Made by a program: the position numbers and the translations under genes. From the NCBI GenBank assembly GCA_947475735.1, contig CANJLQ010000008.1, forward strand, positions 62,001 through 126,000: a stretch of 64,000 nt of DNA, written 5' to 3'. Below are positions 44,092 through 52,436 of the stretch, in pieces. The first letter of the stretch is position 1. Each line of letters opens with the position of its first letter. The notes beneath the pieces are model-generated. The model did not search any database, was not told where the DNA came from, and saw only the letters and a program-made list of their open reading frames with translations. The DNA is from Caulobacteraceae bacterium. GTDB lineage: Bacteria > Pseudomonadota > Alphaproteobacteria > Caulobacterales > Caulobacteraceae.

Positions 44092-44849
44092 GCGTCGAGG
44101 CCGACTTCAAGGCGCGGCTGGTCGCGGGCCAACCGCTGCTCGGCACCTTCGTCAAGACGCCGCATCCGTCGGTGGTCGAGGTGCTGGCTCAGACGGGGCT
44201 CGATTGCCTGTGCCTGGACGCCGAGCACGCGCCGTTCGACCGGGGCGATCTGGATCGGGGTCTACTGGCGGCGCGGGCGGGCGGAATGCCGGCCCTTGTG
44301 CGCGTGGCGTCGGCGTCGCCGCACGAGATTCTGAACGCGCTCGATCTGGGCGCGGCGGGGGTCGTGGTGCCGCACATCCGGTCGCCCGAGGAGGCCGAGG
44401 CGGCGGTGCGCGCCTGTCACTATGGCGCGGGTGGCCGCGGCTATGCCGGCGGCACGCGGGCGTCGGCCTATGTCAGTCCGCCGATCGGCGAGCGGCTGGA
44501 GGCCACGCGGGCCGAGACCAGCGTCATTCTGCAGATCGAAGACGTCGAGGCGCTGGACCATCTGGACGCGATCGTGGCGACGCCGGGCATCGACGCGATC
44601 TTCATTGGCCGGATCGACCTGACCGTGGCGCTCGGCGAGACCGACCCAAAGGCCTCGCGCGTGATGGCGGCGGTGTCGGACATCATCGCCGCCTGTCGCG
44701 GCGTCGGACGGACCGTCGGCATGTTCACCCCCGATCTGGGCGAGCTCGACATGTGGCGCGGGCAGGGGGCCAGCCTGTTCCTGCTGGGGGCCGACCACGG
44801 CTTCATTCGGGCGGGCGCGATGAAACTGCGGGCCGACGCGAGCTTCTGA
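44088..44849 (+). CDS. HpcH/HpaI-family aldolase
   Basis: A 253-residue class II pyruvate aldolase of the HpcH/HpaI/citrate-lyase-beta family. Family features: LLGTFVKTPHPSVVEVLAQT, LDAEHAPFD, VRVASASPHEILNALDLGAA-GVVVPHI, the GGRGYAGGTRAS loop, the metal-binding Glu in LQIEDVEAL, and IFIGRIDLTVALG. Such enzymes split 4-hydroxy-2-oxo acids into pyruvate (or a substituted 2-oxo acid) and an aldehyde. As the last gene of the HisD-like operon (ATGA overlap with MetE-like) it is likely the terminal carbon-carbon cleavage of the pathway. The hairpin downstream lacks a T-tract on this strand. Confidence 0.88.
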   Translation: MSVEADFKARLVAGQPLLGTFVKTPHPSVVEVLAQTGLDCLCLDAEHAPFDRGDLDRGLLAARAGGMPALVRVASASPHEILNALDLGAAGVVVPHIRSPEEAEAAVRACHYGAGGRGYAGGTRASAYVSPPIGERLEATRAETSVILQIEDVEALDHLDAIVATPGIDAIFIGRIDLTVALGETDPKASRVMAAVSDIIAACRGVGRTVGMFTPDLGELDMWRGQGASLFLLGADHGFIRAGAMKLRADASF

Positions 44850-44856
44850 ACCGGGC

Positions 44857-44883
44857 AAAAAAAGGGGCGGCCGAAGCCGCCCC
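44857..44883 (-). terminator. Terminator between the aldolase and TonB receptor genes
   Basis: GGGGCGGC (44864-44871) and GCCGCCCC (44876-44883) form a perfect 8-pair stem with a CGAA loop. On the minus strand it follows the TonB receptor and is itself followed by seven T, a standard intrinsic terminator. On the plus strand it may also stall polymerase after the aldolase gene. Confidence 0.88.
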
Positions 44884-44910
44884 AGAAGACTCACCGGGGT
44901 GATGAGAGGG

Positions 44911-47178
44911 TCAGTAGGCGGCGCTGAGACGCACGCCGTACATGCGCGGCGCGTCGTAGCTCTGGTTCAGGCCGCGCGATCCGAAGGTGGCGCGGTTCAG
45001 GGTGACCTCGTCGCCGATGTTGTTGGCGAAGACATCGACGCGATACCGCTCAGACGCATCGACCCAGCTGACGCGCAGATCGACCTTGGCGAACGCCTCC
45101 TGCAGGTCCAGCACCGTGTTGGTGTCGGTCAGGTAGTAGTCGTCCGAATACAGCACCGTCGCCTGGGGCGTGATCACCGAACCGTCGCCAAGCACGAAGT
45201 CGTAGCCCACCTGGCCGGTCAGCTTGATCGACGGGCTGTAGGGCACGTCGTTGCCGGAGTAATTCAGGAACCCGGTGTAGTTCGAAGGCGCCGGAACGTT
45301 ACGGTAGTCGTCGTACTGGGCCTCCATCAGGGTGGCCGAGAAGGCGAGGTTCAGGTTGTCGATCGGCACGGCCTGGACTTCGATCTCCAGACCGTGGCTG
45401 TGGGCTTCGGCGGCGTTCAGGATGACCGAGGTGGTGGTGGTGCCTGTGGGCGTGACGATCAGGAACTGGTTCTGGACCTGCAGGTCCTGGAACTCGTTGC
45501 GATAGGCCGACAGGTTGATCTGCAGCCGGTCGTCCCAGAAGCGGTTCTTTGACCCGATCTCATAGGCGGTGACCGTCTCGGGCCCGAAGGCGCCGGGCAG
45601 GGCCGGATTGGTGAAGAAGCCCGAGTTGAAGCCGCCCGAGCGGAAGCCGGTCGAAACGGTGGCGTACAGCATGCGGGCGTCGTCGAGGTGGTACTCGGCG
45701 TTCACGCGCCAGGTCGTCTCGCTGAAGGTGAAGTCGAACTCCTGGCCCGTCGGGGTGACCGACGTCAGGCGCTGCGTGCCGTTGGTCGTGGCGTTGGCGC
45801 GGCGGATGACCTTCTCGTCTTCCGTATAGCGGACGCCACCGGTGATGCGCAGGCGATCGGGAATCAGCCAGTAGGAGGCCTGACCGAAGACGGCGTTCGA
45901 CGTGGTCTCCGGCAGGCCGGCGGCGAAGGCGCAGCCGGCCGTGTCGCGAGCGAGGGTCGGGCAGCTGGAGAAGAACGACGCCGTGACGTCCTCGTTGAAG
46001 TAGAAATAGCCCACGATCCAGTCCAGAGGGCCGTCGCCGTTCGAGGCCAGCTGCAGCTCCTGGCTGAAGCTCTCCAGCACGTCCTCCTGACCGTCGACCG
46101 CGCCGAGGCGCAGCGAGAAGTCGTTGTCGGCGTTCCGGAACACCTCGAAGTCAGTGTAGCCGGTGATCGAGCGGAAGATGACCGGCCCGAAGTCGTAGGA
46201 GATATTGGCGCTCCAGGCGTCCTGGGTCAGGTCCTGAACCAGCTTGGTGTCGCCGCCGTAGAACAGGGGGTCGGGGTTTATCGGAATGCCCTCGACCAGC
46301 GGCCGGCCGGTGCGCGGCAGGTCGTAGCGCAGCAGATAGGGCTGGCCGTTGATGTCGAAATTACCCGTGGTCGGGTTCACGAAGATGCCGCCGACGCGGT
46401 AGCCGAAGGCGGCCCCGCCGGTGCCCTGCTCGCTCCAGTGGCTGTAGCGCAGCACGGCCTCCAGCTGCGGCGTCGGGGCGAAGCGCAGGCCGACGCGGGC
46501 GTAGCTGGTGTCGCGGTCGAAGATGTCCAGGTCGTCCGTCACGCCCTCGACATAGCCGTCCATCGTCTCGCGCAACGCGGCGATCCGCAGTTGCAGCATG
46601 TCGTTCACCGGGATGTTGACGAAGCCGTCGACGGCGATGCGGTTGAAGCTGCCCAGCGTCAGATTGGCGCCGGCGTCGAACTCGGTCGCCGGATCGTTGG
46701 TGGAGATGGCGATGTTGCCGCCGAAGGTGTTGCGTCCGTACAGGGTGCCCTGCGGCCCGCGCTGGATTTCGACGCGCGCCACATCGACGAACGGCTCGTT
46801 GGCCTGGGACGCGCGGCTGCGATAGACGTTGTCGGTGAAGTAGCCGATCGACGGATCGCCCGAGACGCCCACGTTTTCGGTCCGGACGCCGCGGATGGCG
46901 GGCCGGGCGTCCGAGCCCGACTTTCCGAAGGTGAAGCCGGGGGTCAGGACCTCGACCCGCGACAGGTCGCGGATGTCGTTGTTCTGAAGGGTTTCCGAGG
47001 TCAGGGCCGTCACCGCCAGGGGAACGTCCTGGAGGTTTTCCGCCCGCCGCTGGGCCGTGACGACGATATCGTCGACCGTCGAGGTCTCGGGATCGGGTGC
47101 CGTCTGGGCCCAGACCGGCGATGCCGCCAGCGTCAGAACCGCGATCGACACGCCCGCAAAGCTGTACTTCTTCGTCAT
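44911..47178 (-). CDS. TonB-dependent receptor of the LacI regulon
   Basis: A 755-residue receptor with a signal peptide (SIAVLTLAASPVWAQT), a TonB-box-like DDIVVTAQRR, a plug (AENLQDVPLAVTALTSETLQ; PFVDVARVEIQRGPQGTLYG), and a barrel ending YDAPRMYGVRLSAAY with terminal Tyr. 'RGPQGTLYGRNTFGG' is the FyuA/CirA-like type abundant in sphingomonads and Caulobacterales for small plant or aromatic molecules, not the oligosaccharide type at 20631. Two LacI-type palindromes lie within 50-95 bases upstream. It is likely the outer-membrane gate for the substrate of the pathway. Confidence 0.93.
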   Translation of the reverse strand: MTKKYSFAGVSIAVLTLAASPVWAQTAPDPETSTVDDIVVTAQRRAENLQDVPLAVTALTSETLQNNDIRDLSRVEVLTPGFTFGKSGSDARPAIRGVRTENVGVSGDPSIGYFTDNVYRSRASQANEPFVDVARVEIQRGPQGTLYGRNTFGGNIAISTNDPATEFDAGANLTLGSFNRIAVDGFVNIPVNDMLQLRIAALRETMDGYVEGVTDDLDIFDRDTSYARVGLRFAPTPQLEAVLRYSHWSEQGTGGAAFGYRVGGIFVNPTTGNFDINGQPYLLRYDLPRTGRPLVEGIPINPDPLFYGGDTKLVQDLTQDAWSANISYDFGPVIFRSITGYTDFEVFRNADNDFSLRLGAVDGQEDVLESFSQELQLASNGDGPLDWIVGYFYFNEDVTASFFSSCPTLARDTAGCAFAAGLPETTSNAVFGQASYWLIPDRLRITGGVRYTEDEKVIRRANATTNGTQRLTSVTPTGQEFDFTFSETTWRVNAEYHLDDARMLYATVSTGFRSGGFNSGFFTNPALPGAFGPETVTAYEIGSKNRFWDDRLQINLSAYRNEFQDLQVQNQFLIVTPTGTTTTSVILNAAEAHSHGLEIEVQAVPIDNLNLAFSATLMEAQYDDYRNVPAPSNYTGFLNYSGNDVPYSPSIKLTGQVGYDFVLGDGSVITPQATVLYSDDYYLTDTNTVLDLQEAFAKVDLRVSWVDASERYRVDVFANNIGDEVTLNRATFGSRGLNQSYDAPRMYGVRLSAAY

Positions 47179-47223
47179 TGTCGTTGCCCCTCAGCTGTCC
47201 GTGTTCGGAACCGAAATGAAAGA

Positions 47224-47239
47224 CTGCATTCGAATGCGG
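47224..47239. promoter_or_regulatory. LacI-type operator, proximal copy before the TonB receptor
   Basis: CTGCATTCGAATGCGG has the exact core GCATTCGAATGC (47226-47237) with one mismatched outer position. Its centre is 32 bases, about three helical turns, from the second copy at 47254. It lies about 46 bases before the receptor start. Confidence 0.8.
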
Positions 47240-47253
47240 AGCTTGTCCATCCC

Positions 47254-47273
47254 ATCTGCATTCGAATGCAGAT
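47254..47273. promoter_or_regulatory. LacI-type operator, distal copy before the TonB receptor
   Basis: ATCTGCATTCGAATGCAGAT is a perfect 20-base palindrome, the longest of the four related sites. Paired operators in phase suggest cooperative binding by a LacI-family dimer of dimers or strong repression of the receptor. Confidence 0.85.
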
Positions 47274-47307
47274 CATCGTTGCGTGAGCGCATCGCCCGGT
47301 CGATCGC

Positions 47308-47928
47308 CTAGAAGGACGGGGTCCAGCCCTGCGCCGTGATCTGGTCCCGTCCGGCCTCGTCCGATCGGCGATGAACCGTCTGGCCGTCGATGAGCAGAAG
47401 GGCGTTGAAGCCGACAGGCGTAGCGGGGCGGTCGGTGGATTCGGCTTCCAGTCGGACCAGGGCGAAGGCCAGGTCGCCGACGCTCGTGGCCCTCAGGACG
47501 ACGGGCCGGATACGGGCCAGCCCCTGGATCGACCAGGTCGCGGCAAGGTCGACGATCCGGGCGGCGTGGTCGGAGCGCAGCTCGGCGTGGTCCAGCGGCT
47601 CGAACCGGATGCCGCCACCGGCCTGAGTCAGGTCCGGATCGGACGGCACGTCGATCGCGCCAGCCGGCGTCAACGCGGCCTGGTCAGAGAGGACCCACAG
47701 CCGCTGGACGTGGCCATCGATCAGGTCGGCGAGGATGGCGACGTCGTCGCTCACCCACAGGCCCGAGCGTGGGGTCTCGAGGTCGAATACGGCGGAACCT
47801 GGCGGAAACGACGCCAGTGCGGCTGCGACGGCCTCTCGCCCGTAGACCGCGCCGCCCAGGCCTTCCAGCCGACAGGTCTGAAGCACGGGCGGTCCATCGC
47901 CCGCCAGAAGGGCGCCCAGCACCGTCAT
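47308..47928 (-). CDS. Hypothetical protein, possibly SnoaL/NTF2-related, third gene of the bicupin operon
   Basis: A 206-residue soluble protein with no signal peptide, coupled by ATGA to the double-SnoaL gene upstream. The N-terminal half (YGREAVAAALASFPPGSAVF, DLETPRSGLWVSDDVAILAD) has the length and rhythm of an NTF2-like fold, and the C-terminal part ends with NALLLIDGQTVHRRSDE. I cannot assign a family with confidence. Its place in an operon of a bicupin and a double-SnoaL protein suggests another small binding or isomerising enzyme of the same pathway. Confidence 0.65.
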   Translation of the reverse strand: MTVLGALLAGDGPPVLQTCRLEGLGGAVYGREAVAAALASFPPGSAVFDLETPRSGLWVSDDVAILADLIDGHVQRLWVLSDQAALTPAGAIDVPSDPDLTQAGGGIRFEPLDHAELRSDHAARIVDLAATWSIQGLARIRPVVLRATSVGDLAFALVRLEAESTDRPATPVGFNALLLIDGQTVHRRSDEAGRDQITAQGWTPSF

Positions 47929-49013
47929 GCGCCGAGCCCCCCCGCCAGTTGCCGCAGCACCGCCAGTTCGTCGAAGACCGTGATGTCTTCGATCACCCGG
48001 TCGTCCCGGAGACGGTAGTGGCCGACGCCCATCACCAGCAGGTCCCGCCCCGTCGGCGCTCCATAGACGCCCGCCCGGGCATGCCGCCCGGCCAGGGACC
48101 AGCGGATCGCCACCGCGACATCGTCATGCGGCAGGGGCCGCGCGGCCCAGTGATCGATCACCAGACGAGGATGTTCCAGCACCGAGACCAGCTGGTTGAC
48201 CGCCCCGATCCAGCCGCCTCGACCGAACCAGCGCCGGCCGGACGGCCAGCGTCCCTCGACCGCCACCGACAGGATTTTGGCTGCGTCGCCCAGCATCGCC
48301 TCGTTGACCGCCGTCGTCAGCATTCGGCAGACCGGATGGGCCGGATGATCGACCTCGGGGGCAGGGCTGAGCGGACGGTCGGCGCGCACCCGCGCCAGGG
48401 CGTCGGCGCGCCAGGCGTGGGCGTCGCCGTCCAATCGCCGATCCCCCTCCGCCTGGGCCCGGGCGATCGTCCAGGGATCGAGACCCAGCTGGCGCACGAG
48501 CTGGGCGTTGTCGCGCACCAGCCATTCCTCGACGATGCGGTTCTCGCGCACCAGGCAGTCCGCGATCGTCATGACCTCCGCCCGTCGTCCGGTGGCCGGC
48601 CCGAAGGCGTCGTCGCCCAGGTGGGTCATCAGACTGACGATGCGATGGGAGGTGTGGAACAGCCCGGGCTGGTCCTCGCTCCAGATGACGTCCTCGCCGA
48701 TCAGGCTGCGGTCGGGAAAGGCCGCCAGGGTCGCCAGGGTGTTGGCGACCACCGCTTCGACCCCCGTGACGGGCCCGGCCAGGGTGTGGATCGGGCAGTC
48801 CTCGGAATAGTGGGACCGGCACAGACCGACGTTCTTCTCTTCCCAGATGCGATGAGTGCAGCGGATAATGTAGTCGACGATGTCGGCGTAGTCCGGGTCG
48901 AACCCGGCCAGCGCCTGTCGCCGGGGCCGATGGGCGAGGAGGTCCTCGATCGCACGACCGGCGGGGGAGGGGACCTGTGGGTCCGCCCTGAGGGCCATGG
49001 CGCGCTCCATCAT
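47925..49013 (-). CDS. Second protein with two SnoaL/NTF2-like domains
   Basis: A 362-residue protein. After a ~40-residue leader, domain one (40-190) has IRCTHRIWEEKNVGLCRSHY, DCPIHTLAGPVTGVEAVVAN, PDRSLIGEDVIWSED, HTSHRIVSLMTHLGDDAFG and VREN-RIVEEWLVRDN; domain two (225-355) has MLTTAVNEAMLGDAAKILSV and VFDELAVLRQL. It is of the same general type as the protein at 36782, though sequence likeness is modest. ATGA overlaps link it to the bicupin upstream and the 206-residue gene downstream. Catalysis of a dehydration, cyclisation or epimerisation is possible. Confidence 0.78.
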   Translation of the reverse strand: MMERAMALRADPQVPSPAGRAIEDLLAHRPRRQALAGFDPDYADIVDYIIRCTHRIWEEKNVGLCRSHYSEDCPIHTLAGPVTGVEAVVANTLATLAAFPDRSLIGEDVIWSEDQPGLFHTSHRIVSLMTHLGDDAFGPATGRRAEVMTIADCLVRENRIVEEWLVRDNAQLVRQLGLDPWTIARAQAEGDRRLDGDAHAWRADALARVRADRPLSPAPEVDHPAHPVCRMLTTAVNEAMLGDAAKILSVAVEGRWPSGRRWFGRGGWIGAVNQLVSVLEHPRLVIDHWAARPLPHDDVAVAIRWSLAGRHARAGVYGAPTGRDLLVMGVGHYRLRDDRVIEDITVFDELAVLRQLAGGLGA

Positions 49014-50032
49014 GCCGCGACGTCGTCCAGGAATTCCGCGGGCAGCGGCGCATCCCCTCCGCGCGTCACGAACAGGTCCGCCCCGCTGGTCGAGCCGAGG
49101 CTTCGCACGGCCCCGATCGGGATGGTCACCGTGTCGCCGGCGGTCAACCGGGTCTGTTCGCCGTCCACCGTCAGGGTCAGCTCGCCCGTGTGAACGAATA
49201 GGACTTCGGGCTCGCGTCGTCTTGCGGGAGGGCTCGCGGCGCCGGGCGAAAGGCGAACCCGGCGGCAGACGAAGCCGTGGGGCCAGCCGAGCGGTGCCTT
49301 CGCCGCGCCCTCGGCGGGGTTCTCCACGCCGATGACGACGGTCTCGACCACGCCCTCGGCCAGGGTCGCCACGGCCGGGGTGGACGCGCCGTTGCGAACG
49401 ACAACGGCTTCCAGCGCCGGGGTGTCGATGTGGCGGACGATCCGGTCCAGGACCGCCTTGGGCGCGGGCTCCACGACCGGATCGTCACCGAGCGGAACCG
49501 GGCCCTGAAGGGTGTCGATCAGCCGCCCGCTTTCCAGCAGCACGAGCCCATGTCCCTTGGCGCGCTCCAGCACATCGGGCGCCCAGACCACGCGACCGGG
49601 ATCATCCCCACCCAGCACCGCGTAGAGAAATCCCGTCTCGTCGCCGACGTTCTCGAACCCCCGGAACACATGGATCGGGATCGAGATCGTGTCGCCCGGT
49701 TCCAGAACGACCTCTCCGTCGCCCGCCGTTTCCCCGGTCCGGAAGGCCCACCGGCCCGAGTGGACAAAGAAGACCTCGGCCGTCTCGTGAAAGTGCTGGG
49801 AGTTGACGCAGCGCGGCGGCTGGCGGGCTCCGCCGATGTTGAAGCCATGCGGCTCGCGGATGTGGACGTGCTGATCGGGGTTCTCGGCGACGCCGGGCCC
49901 GATGATGGTGAAGTTTTCCTTGGCGTCGGAGCCGGGCGTGCGGGCATCGATGAAGGCCGTGGTGCAGGGCACGAGGTCGGCATATCGCACGATGCGGTCA
50001 GCGAGTCGCAAGGAAGAGGCAGTCTGAGACAT
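49010..50032 (-). CDS. Bicupin protein with one intact metal site
   Basis: A 340-residue protein from ATG 50032 (a longer frame reads through the operator and is unlikely). The first cupin (residues ~55-155) has the full motif 1, H-F-H-x3-E-x6-G in QHFHETAEVFFVHSG, and motif 2 PGDTISIPIHVFRGFEN, so metal ligands His, His, Glu, His are present. The second cupin (~235-325) keeps the fold (LTAGDTVTIPIGAVRSL) but lacks the His ligands. This resembles gentisate-dioxygenase-like or quercetinase-like bicupins, but could also be an isomerase. It heads a three-gene ATGA-coupled operon under the LacI-type palindrome at 50051. Confidence 0.8.
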   Translation of the reverse strand: MSQTASSLRLADRIVRYADLVPCTTAFIDARTPGSDAKENFTIIGPGVAENPDQHVHIREPHGFNIGGARQPPRCVNSQHFHETAEVFFVHSGRWAFRTGETAGDGEVVLEPGDTISIPIHVFRGFENVGDETGFLYAVLGGDDPGRVVWAPDVLERAKGHGLVLLESGRLIDTLQGPVPLGDDPVVEPAPKAVLDRIVRHIDTPALEAVVVRNGASTPAVATLAEGVVETVVIGVENPAEGAAKAPLGWPHGFVCRRVRLSPGAASPPARRREPEVLFVHTGELTLTVDGEQTRLTAGDTVTIPIGAVRSLGSTSGADLFVTRGGDAPLPAEFLDDVAA

Positions 50033-50050
50033 AACGGCATTGAACGACTT

Positions 50051-50066
50051 TTGCATTCGAATGCAA
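50051..50066. promoter_or_regulatory. LacI-type operator before the bicupin operon
   Basis: TTGCATTCGAATGCAA, identical over all 16 bases to the site at 39829. It ends 19 bases before the bicupin start, in the 114-base gap behind the MFS transporter gene. This links the bicupin-SnoaL operon to the GH1/HisD-like operons 10 kb away. Confidence 0.85.
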
Positions 50067-50146
50067 GGCCTCGGAGACCCTGGCGATGCGAAGGGCGGCC
50101 CGGACACAGGCCCAGTCAGCGCAGAGCCCGCGTCCGGCGGCCGCGG

Positions 50147-51463
50147 TCACCCCGCCAGGGCGGCCCGGCCAATCTGGCCCCGGGCGAGGAACAGCATCAG
50201 GGCCGCCACGGTGGCGCCGAAGCCCAGGAGGATCGATACGGTCGGCAGCGACCATCCGGCCTGGAACAGGAAGCCCGCGATCATGGGCGCCAGCGCGGCG
50301 CCGCCGCGCCCGATGCCGATGATGAACCCCGTCGCGGTGGCGCGCAGCTGGGTCGGGAAGGACTGGGCCACGATGGCGTACAGGCCCACGATCGGCGCGT
50401 TGGTGAAAAAGCCCGCCACGGCGGCCGCGATGGAGATCTGGTTCAGCGTCTCCCAGCCCTGTCCGAAGCCGATGACGGCCACGGTCGAGAGCAGCATGGC
50501 CCCGATCGTCAGCGCCGTGACCCGGGCCTTGAGCGTCATGAGGCCCAGCGTCAGCGCGCCCAAAGCTCCGCCGATGCTGGCCCAGACCAGAACGCCCGCC
50601 GCGGTGGGGGGTGGAAAGCCCATGTCCACCACGATCTTCGGGATCCATTTGATGATGTAGTAGAAGGTGATGATGTGAGTGAAGTAGGACGCGGCCAGCA
50701 GCACGGCGAGCATCGCGAACTGCGGCGAGAACAGCAGCGGTAGCCCGGCCTTGGGCTTGATCGCGGGCGCGTCGGGCAGGGCGTCGATCGCGGCGTGGCC
50801 CATGCGTTTCAGCGTCCTGTTGATCCGCTCCAGGGCGCCGGGTCCCCGCTTGTGCATCTCGAAGGCGATGGATTCCGGGGCGAGCCAGAGGACCAGCGGA
50901 ATGAAGGCCGCGGTCGCCACCCCGCCGAGGATGAACACGGCCGGCCAGTCGTAGAATTTGAGCAGCTGGCCCGAGACGAGGCCGCCGATGACCGAGCCGA
51001 ACGGCAGGCCCGCGGACATCAGGACGACGCACAGCGCGCGGCGCTTGGCGTTGGCGGCCTCGGCGACCGCCGCGTTGATCGAGGCCAGCATGCCGCCGAT
51101 CCCCAGGCCCGTGATGACGCGATAGACGCACAGGGTGGTGATGTCGTTGGCGGTGGCGGCGGCGAACATGCCGCCCGACATGACCAGCAAACAGCCAAGG
51201 ATGGTCTTTCGCCGCCCGATCGCATCGGCGAGGTTGCCCAGCAGCAGCGACCCGAAGGCCATGCCGACCAGTTCCATGGACAGGACGATTCCGAGGGCCG
51301 CCCGATCGATGCCCCAGGCCGCGGTGATCCCCGGCGAGGCGTAGCTGATCGACAGGACGTCAAAACCGTCCAGTGCGTTCAGCCCAATCATCAGCAGGAC
51401 GACGGTCCACTGGAAGCGCGACATGCGCGCCTGGTCGACCAGGGCGCGGGGGTCCGTCACCAT
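50147..51463 (-). CDS. MFS transporter, aromatic acid:H+ symporter (AAHS) type
   Basis: A 438-residue, 12-helix MFS protein from ATG 51463 (AAGGGAG upstream). The opening helix GLNALDGFDVLSISYASPGI, with the D-G-F/Y-D motif, is diagnostic of AAHS carriers such as PcaK/VanK/BenK. The loop 2-3 motif GNLADAIGRRKTI and the 8-9 region are also typical; the C-terminus has ATATGFIIGIGRGGAALAPM. AAHS carriers import benzoate-type acids with protons, fitting vanillate/syringate for the adjacent LigM module. It follows purU on the same strand (88-base gap), probably the same transcript from the promoter at 53386. Confidence 0.9.
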   Translation of the reverse strand: MVTDPRALVDQARMSRFQWTVVLLMIGLNALDGFDVLSISYASPGITAAWGIDRAALGIVLSMELVGMAFGSLLLGNLADAIGRRKTILGCLLVMSGGMFAAATANDITTLCVYRVITGLGIGGMLASINAAVAEAANAKRRALCVVLMSAGLPFGSVIGGLVSGQLLKFYDWPAVFILGGVATAAFIPLVLWLAPESIAFEMHKRGPGALERINRTLKRMGHAAIDALPDAPAIKPKAGLPLLFSPQFAMLAVLLAASYFTHIITFYYIIKWIPKIVVDMGFPPPTAAGVLVWASIGGALGALTLGLMTLKARVTALTIGAMLLSTVAVIGFGQGWETLNQISIAAAVAGFFTNAPIVGLYAIVAQSFPTQLRATATGFIIGIGRGGAALAPMIAGFLFQAGWSLPTVSILLGFGATVAALMLFLARGQIGRAALAG

Positions 51464-51551
51464 CGAGCATACTCCCTTGGCGGCCACTGACGGGCCGTTT
51501 TATCCCTGCTTAGCAGAACCACCGTGCGCGTCACGCCGCCTGCCGGCGCCA

Positions 51552-52412
51552 TCAGTCGCTGAACACGACCGTCTTGGTGCCGTTCAGCAGCACCCGGTCC
51601 TGCAGGTGGAAGGCGACGGCCTTGGCCAGCACGCGCCGTTCGATGTCGCGCCCCTTGCGGACGAGGTCGTCGGGCCGGTCGGCGTGGGTGATGATCTCGA
51701 CGTCCTGGGCGATGATCGGGCCTTCATCCAGGTCGGCGGTCGCGTAGTGGGCGGTGGCGCCGATCATTTTCACGCCGCGCTTGTGAGCCTGGTGATAGGG
51801 CTTGGCGCCCTTGAAGCCCGGCAGGAAGCTGTGGTGGATGTTGATGCAGCGTCCCGACAGCCAGCCCGATAGATCGTCCGACAGCACCTGCATGTAGCGG
51901 GCGAGCACGACCAGTTCCGCCCCCGTCTCCTCGACGATCCGCTTGATGGCGGCTTCCTGCTGGGGCTTGGTCTCGGGCGTGATCGGCAGATGGTGAAAGG
52001 GGATGTCGCCGATCAGGGAGATCTTCAGCACCTCGCGCGGGTGGTTGGAAACGATGCCCACCACCTGCATCGGCAACTCGCCCGTGCGCTCGCGATAGAG
52101 GAGGTCGCCCAGGCAGTGGTCGAACTTGGACACCAGCAGAAGCACGCGCCGCTTCTCGGCGGTGTTGCGCAGCGTCCAGGTCATGGTGTGGACATGGGCG
52201 ATCGGCGTGAAGGCCTGTCGCAGACCCTCCAGGCCCGTGGCGTCCGGGCCCAGTTCAAAGAGCACCCGCATGAAGAACCGCCCTGAGTCGCGGTCGTCGA
52301 ACTGGCCGGCCTCCAGAATGTTGGCGCCGTGCTCGAACAGGAAGCCGGCCACCTTGGCGACCAGGCCCGGCTGGTCGTCGCACGAAAGGGTCAGGACGCA
52401 GATGTCGGCCAT
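51552..52412 (-). CDS. purU: Formyltetrahydrofolate deformylase
   Basis: A 286-residue enzyme with an N-terminal ACT domain ([20 protein letters not shown], residues 1-85) and a C-terminal formyltransferase-fold domain with the catalytic Asn-His-Asp set: Asn and second His in [20 protein letters not shown], Asp in [18 protein letters not shown]-type and VSNHP segments are typical of PurU. It hydrolyses 10-formyl-THF to formate and THF. Encoded 24 bases after MTHFR and opposite LigM, it would regenerate THF and discharge methoxyl-derived C1 units as formate, not supply purine synthesis. Confidence 0.95.
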   Translation of the reverse strand: MADICVLTLSCDDQPGLVAKVAGFLFEHGANILEAGQFDDRDSGRFFMRVLFELGPDATGLEGLRQAFTPIAHVHTMTWTLRNTAEKRRVLLLVSKFDHCLGDLLYRERTGELPMQVVGIVSNHPREVLKISLIGDIPFHHLPITPETKPQQEAAIKRIVEETGAELVVLARYMQVLSDDLSGWLSGRCINIHHSFLPGFKGAKPYHQAHKRGVKMIGATAHYATADLDEGPIIAQDVEIITHADRPDDLVRKGRDIERRVLAKAVAFHLQDRVLLNGTKTVVFSD

Positions 52413-52436
52413 GCGGTGCGGGGTCTCCGAGAGGGG

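Noticed and set aside
49010-50032. Naming the bicupin gentisate 1,2-dioxygenase
   Set aside because: General cupin motifs do not fix the substrate, and the adjacent SnoaL proteins are not part of gentisate pathways; the distant maiA/FAH pair is in a different transcription unit.
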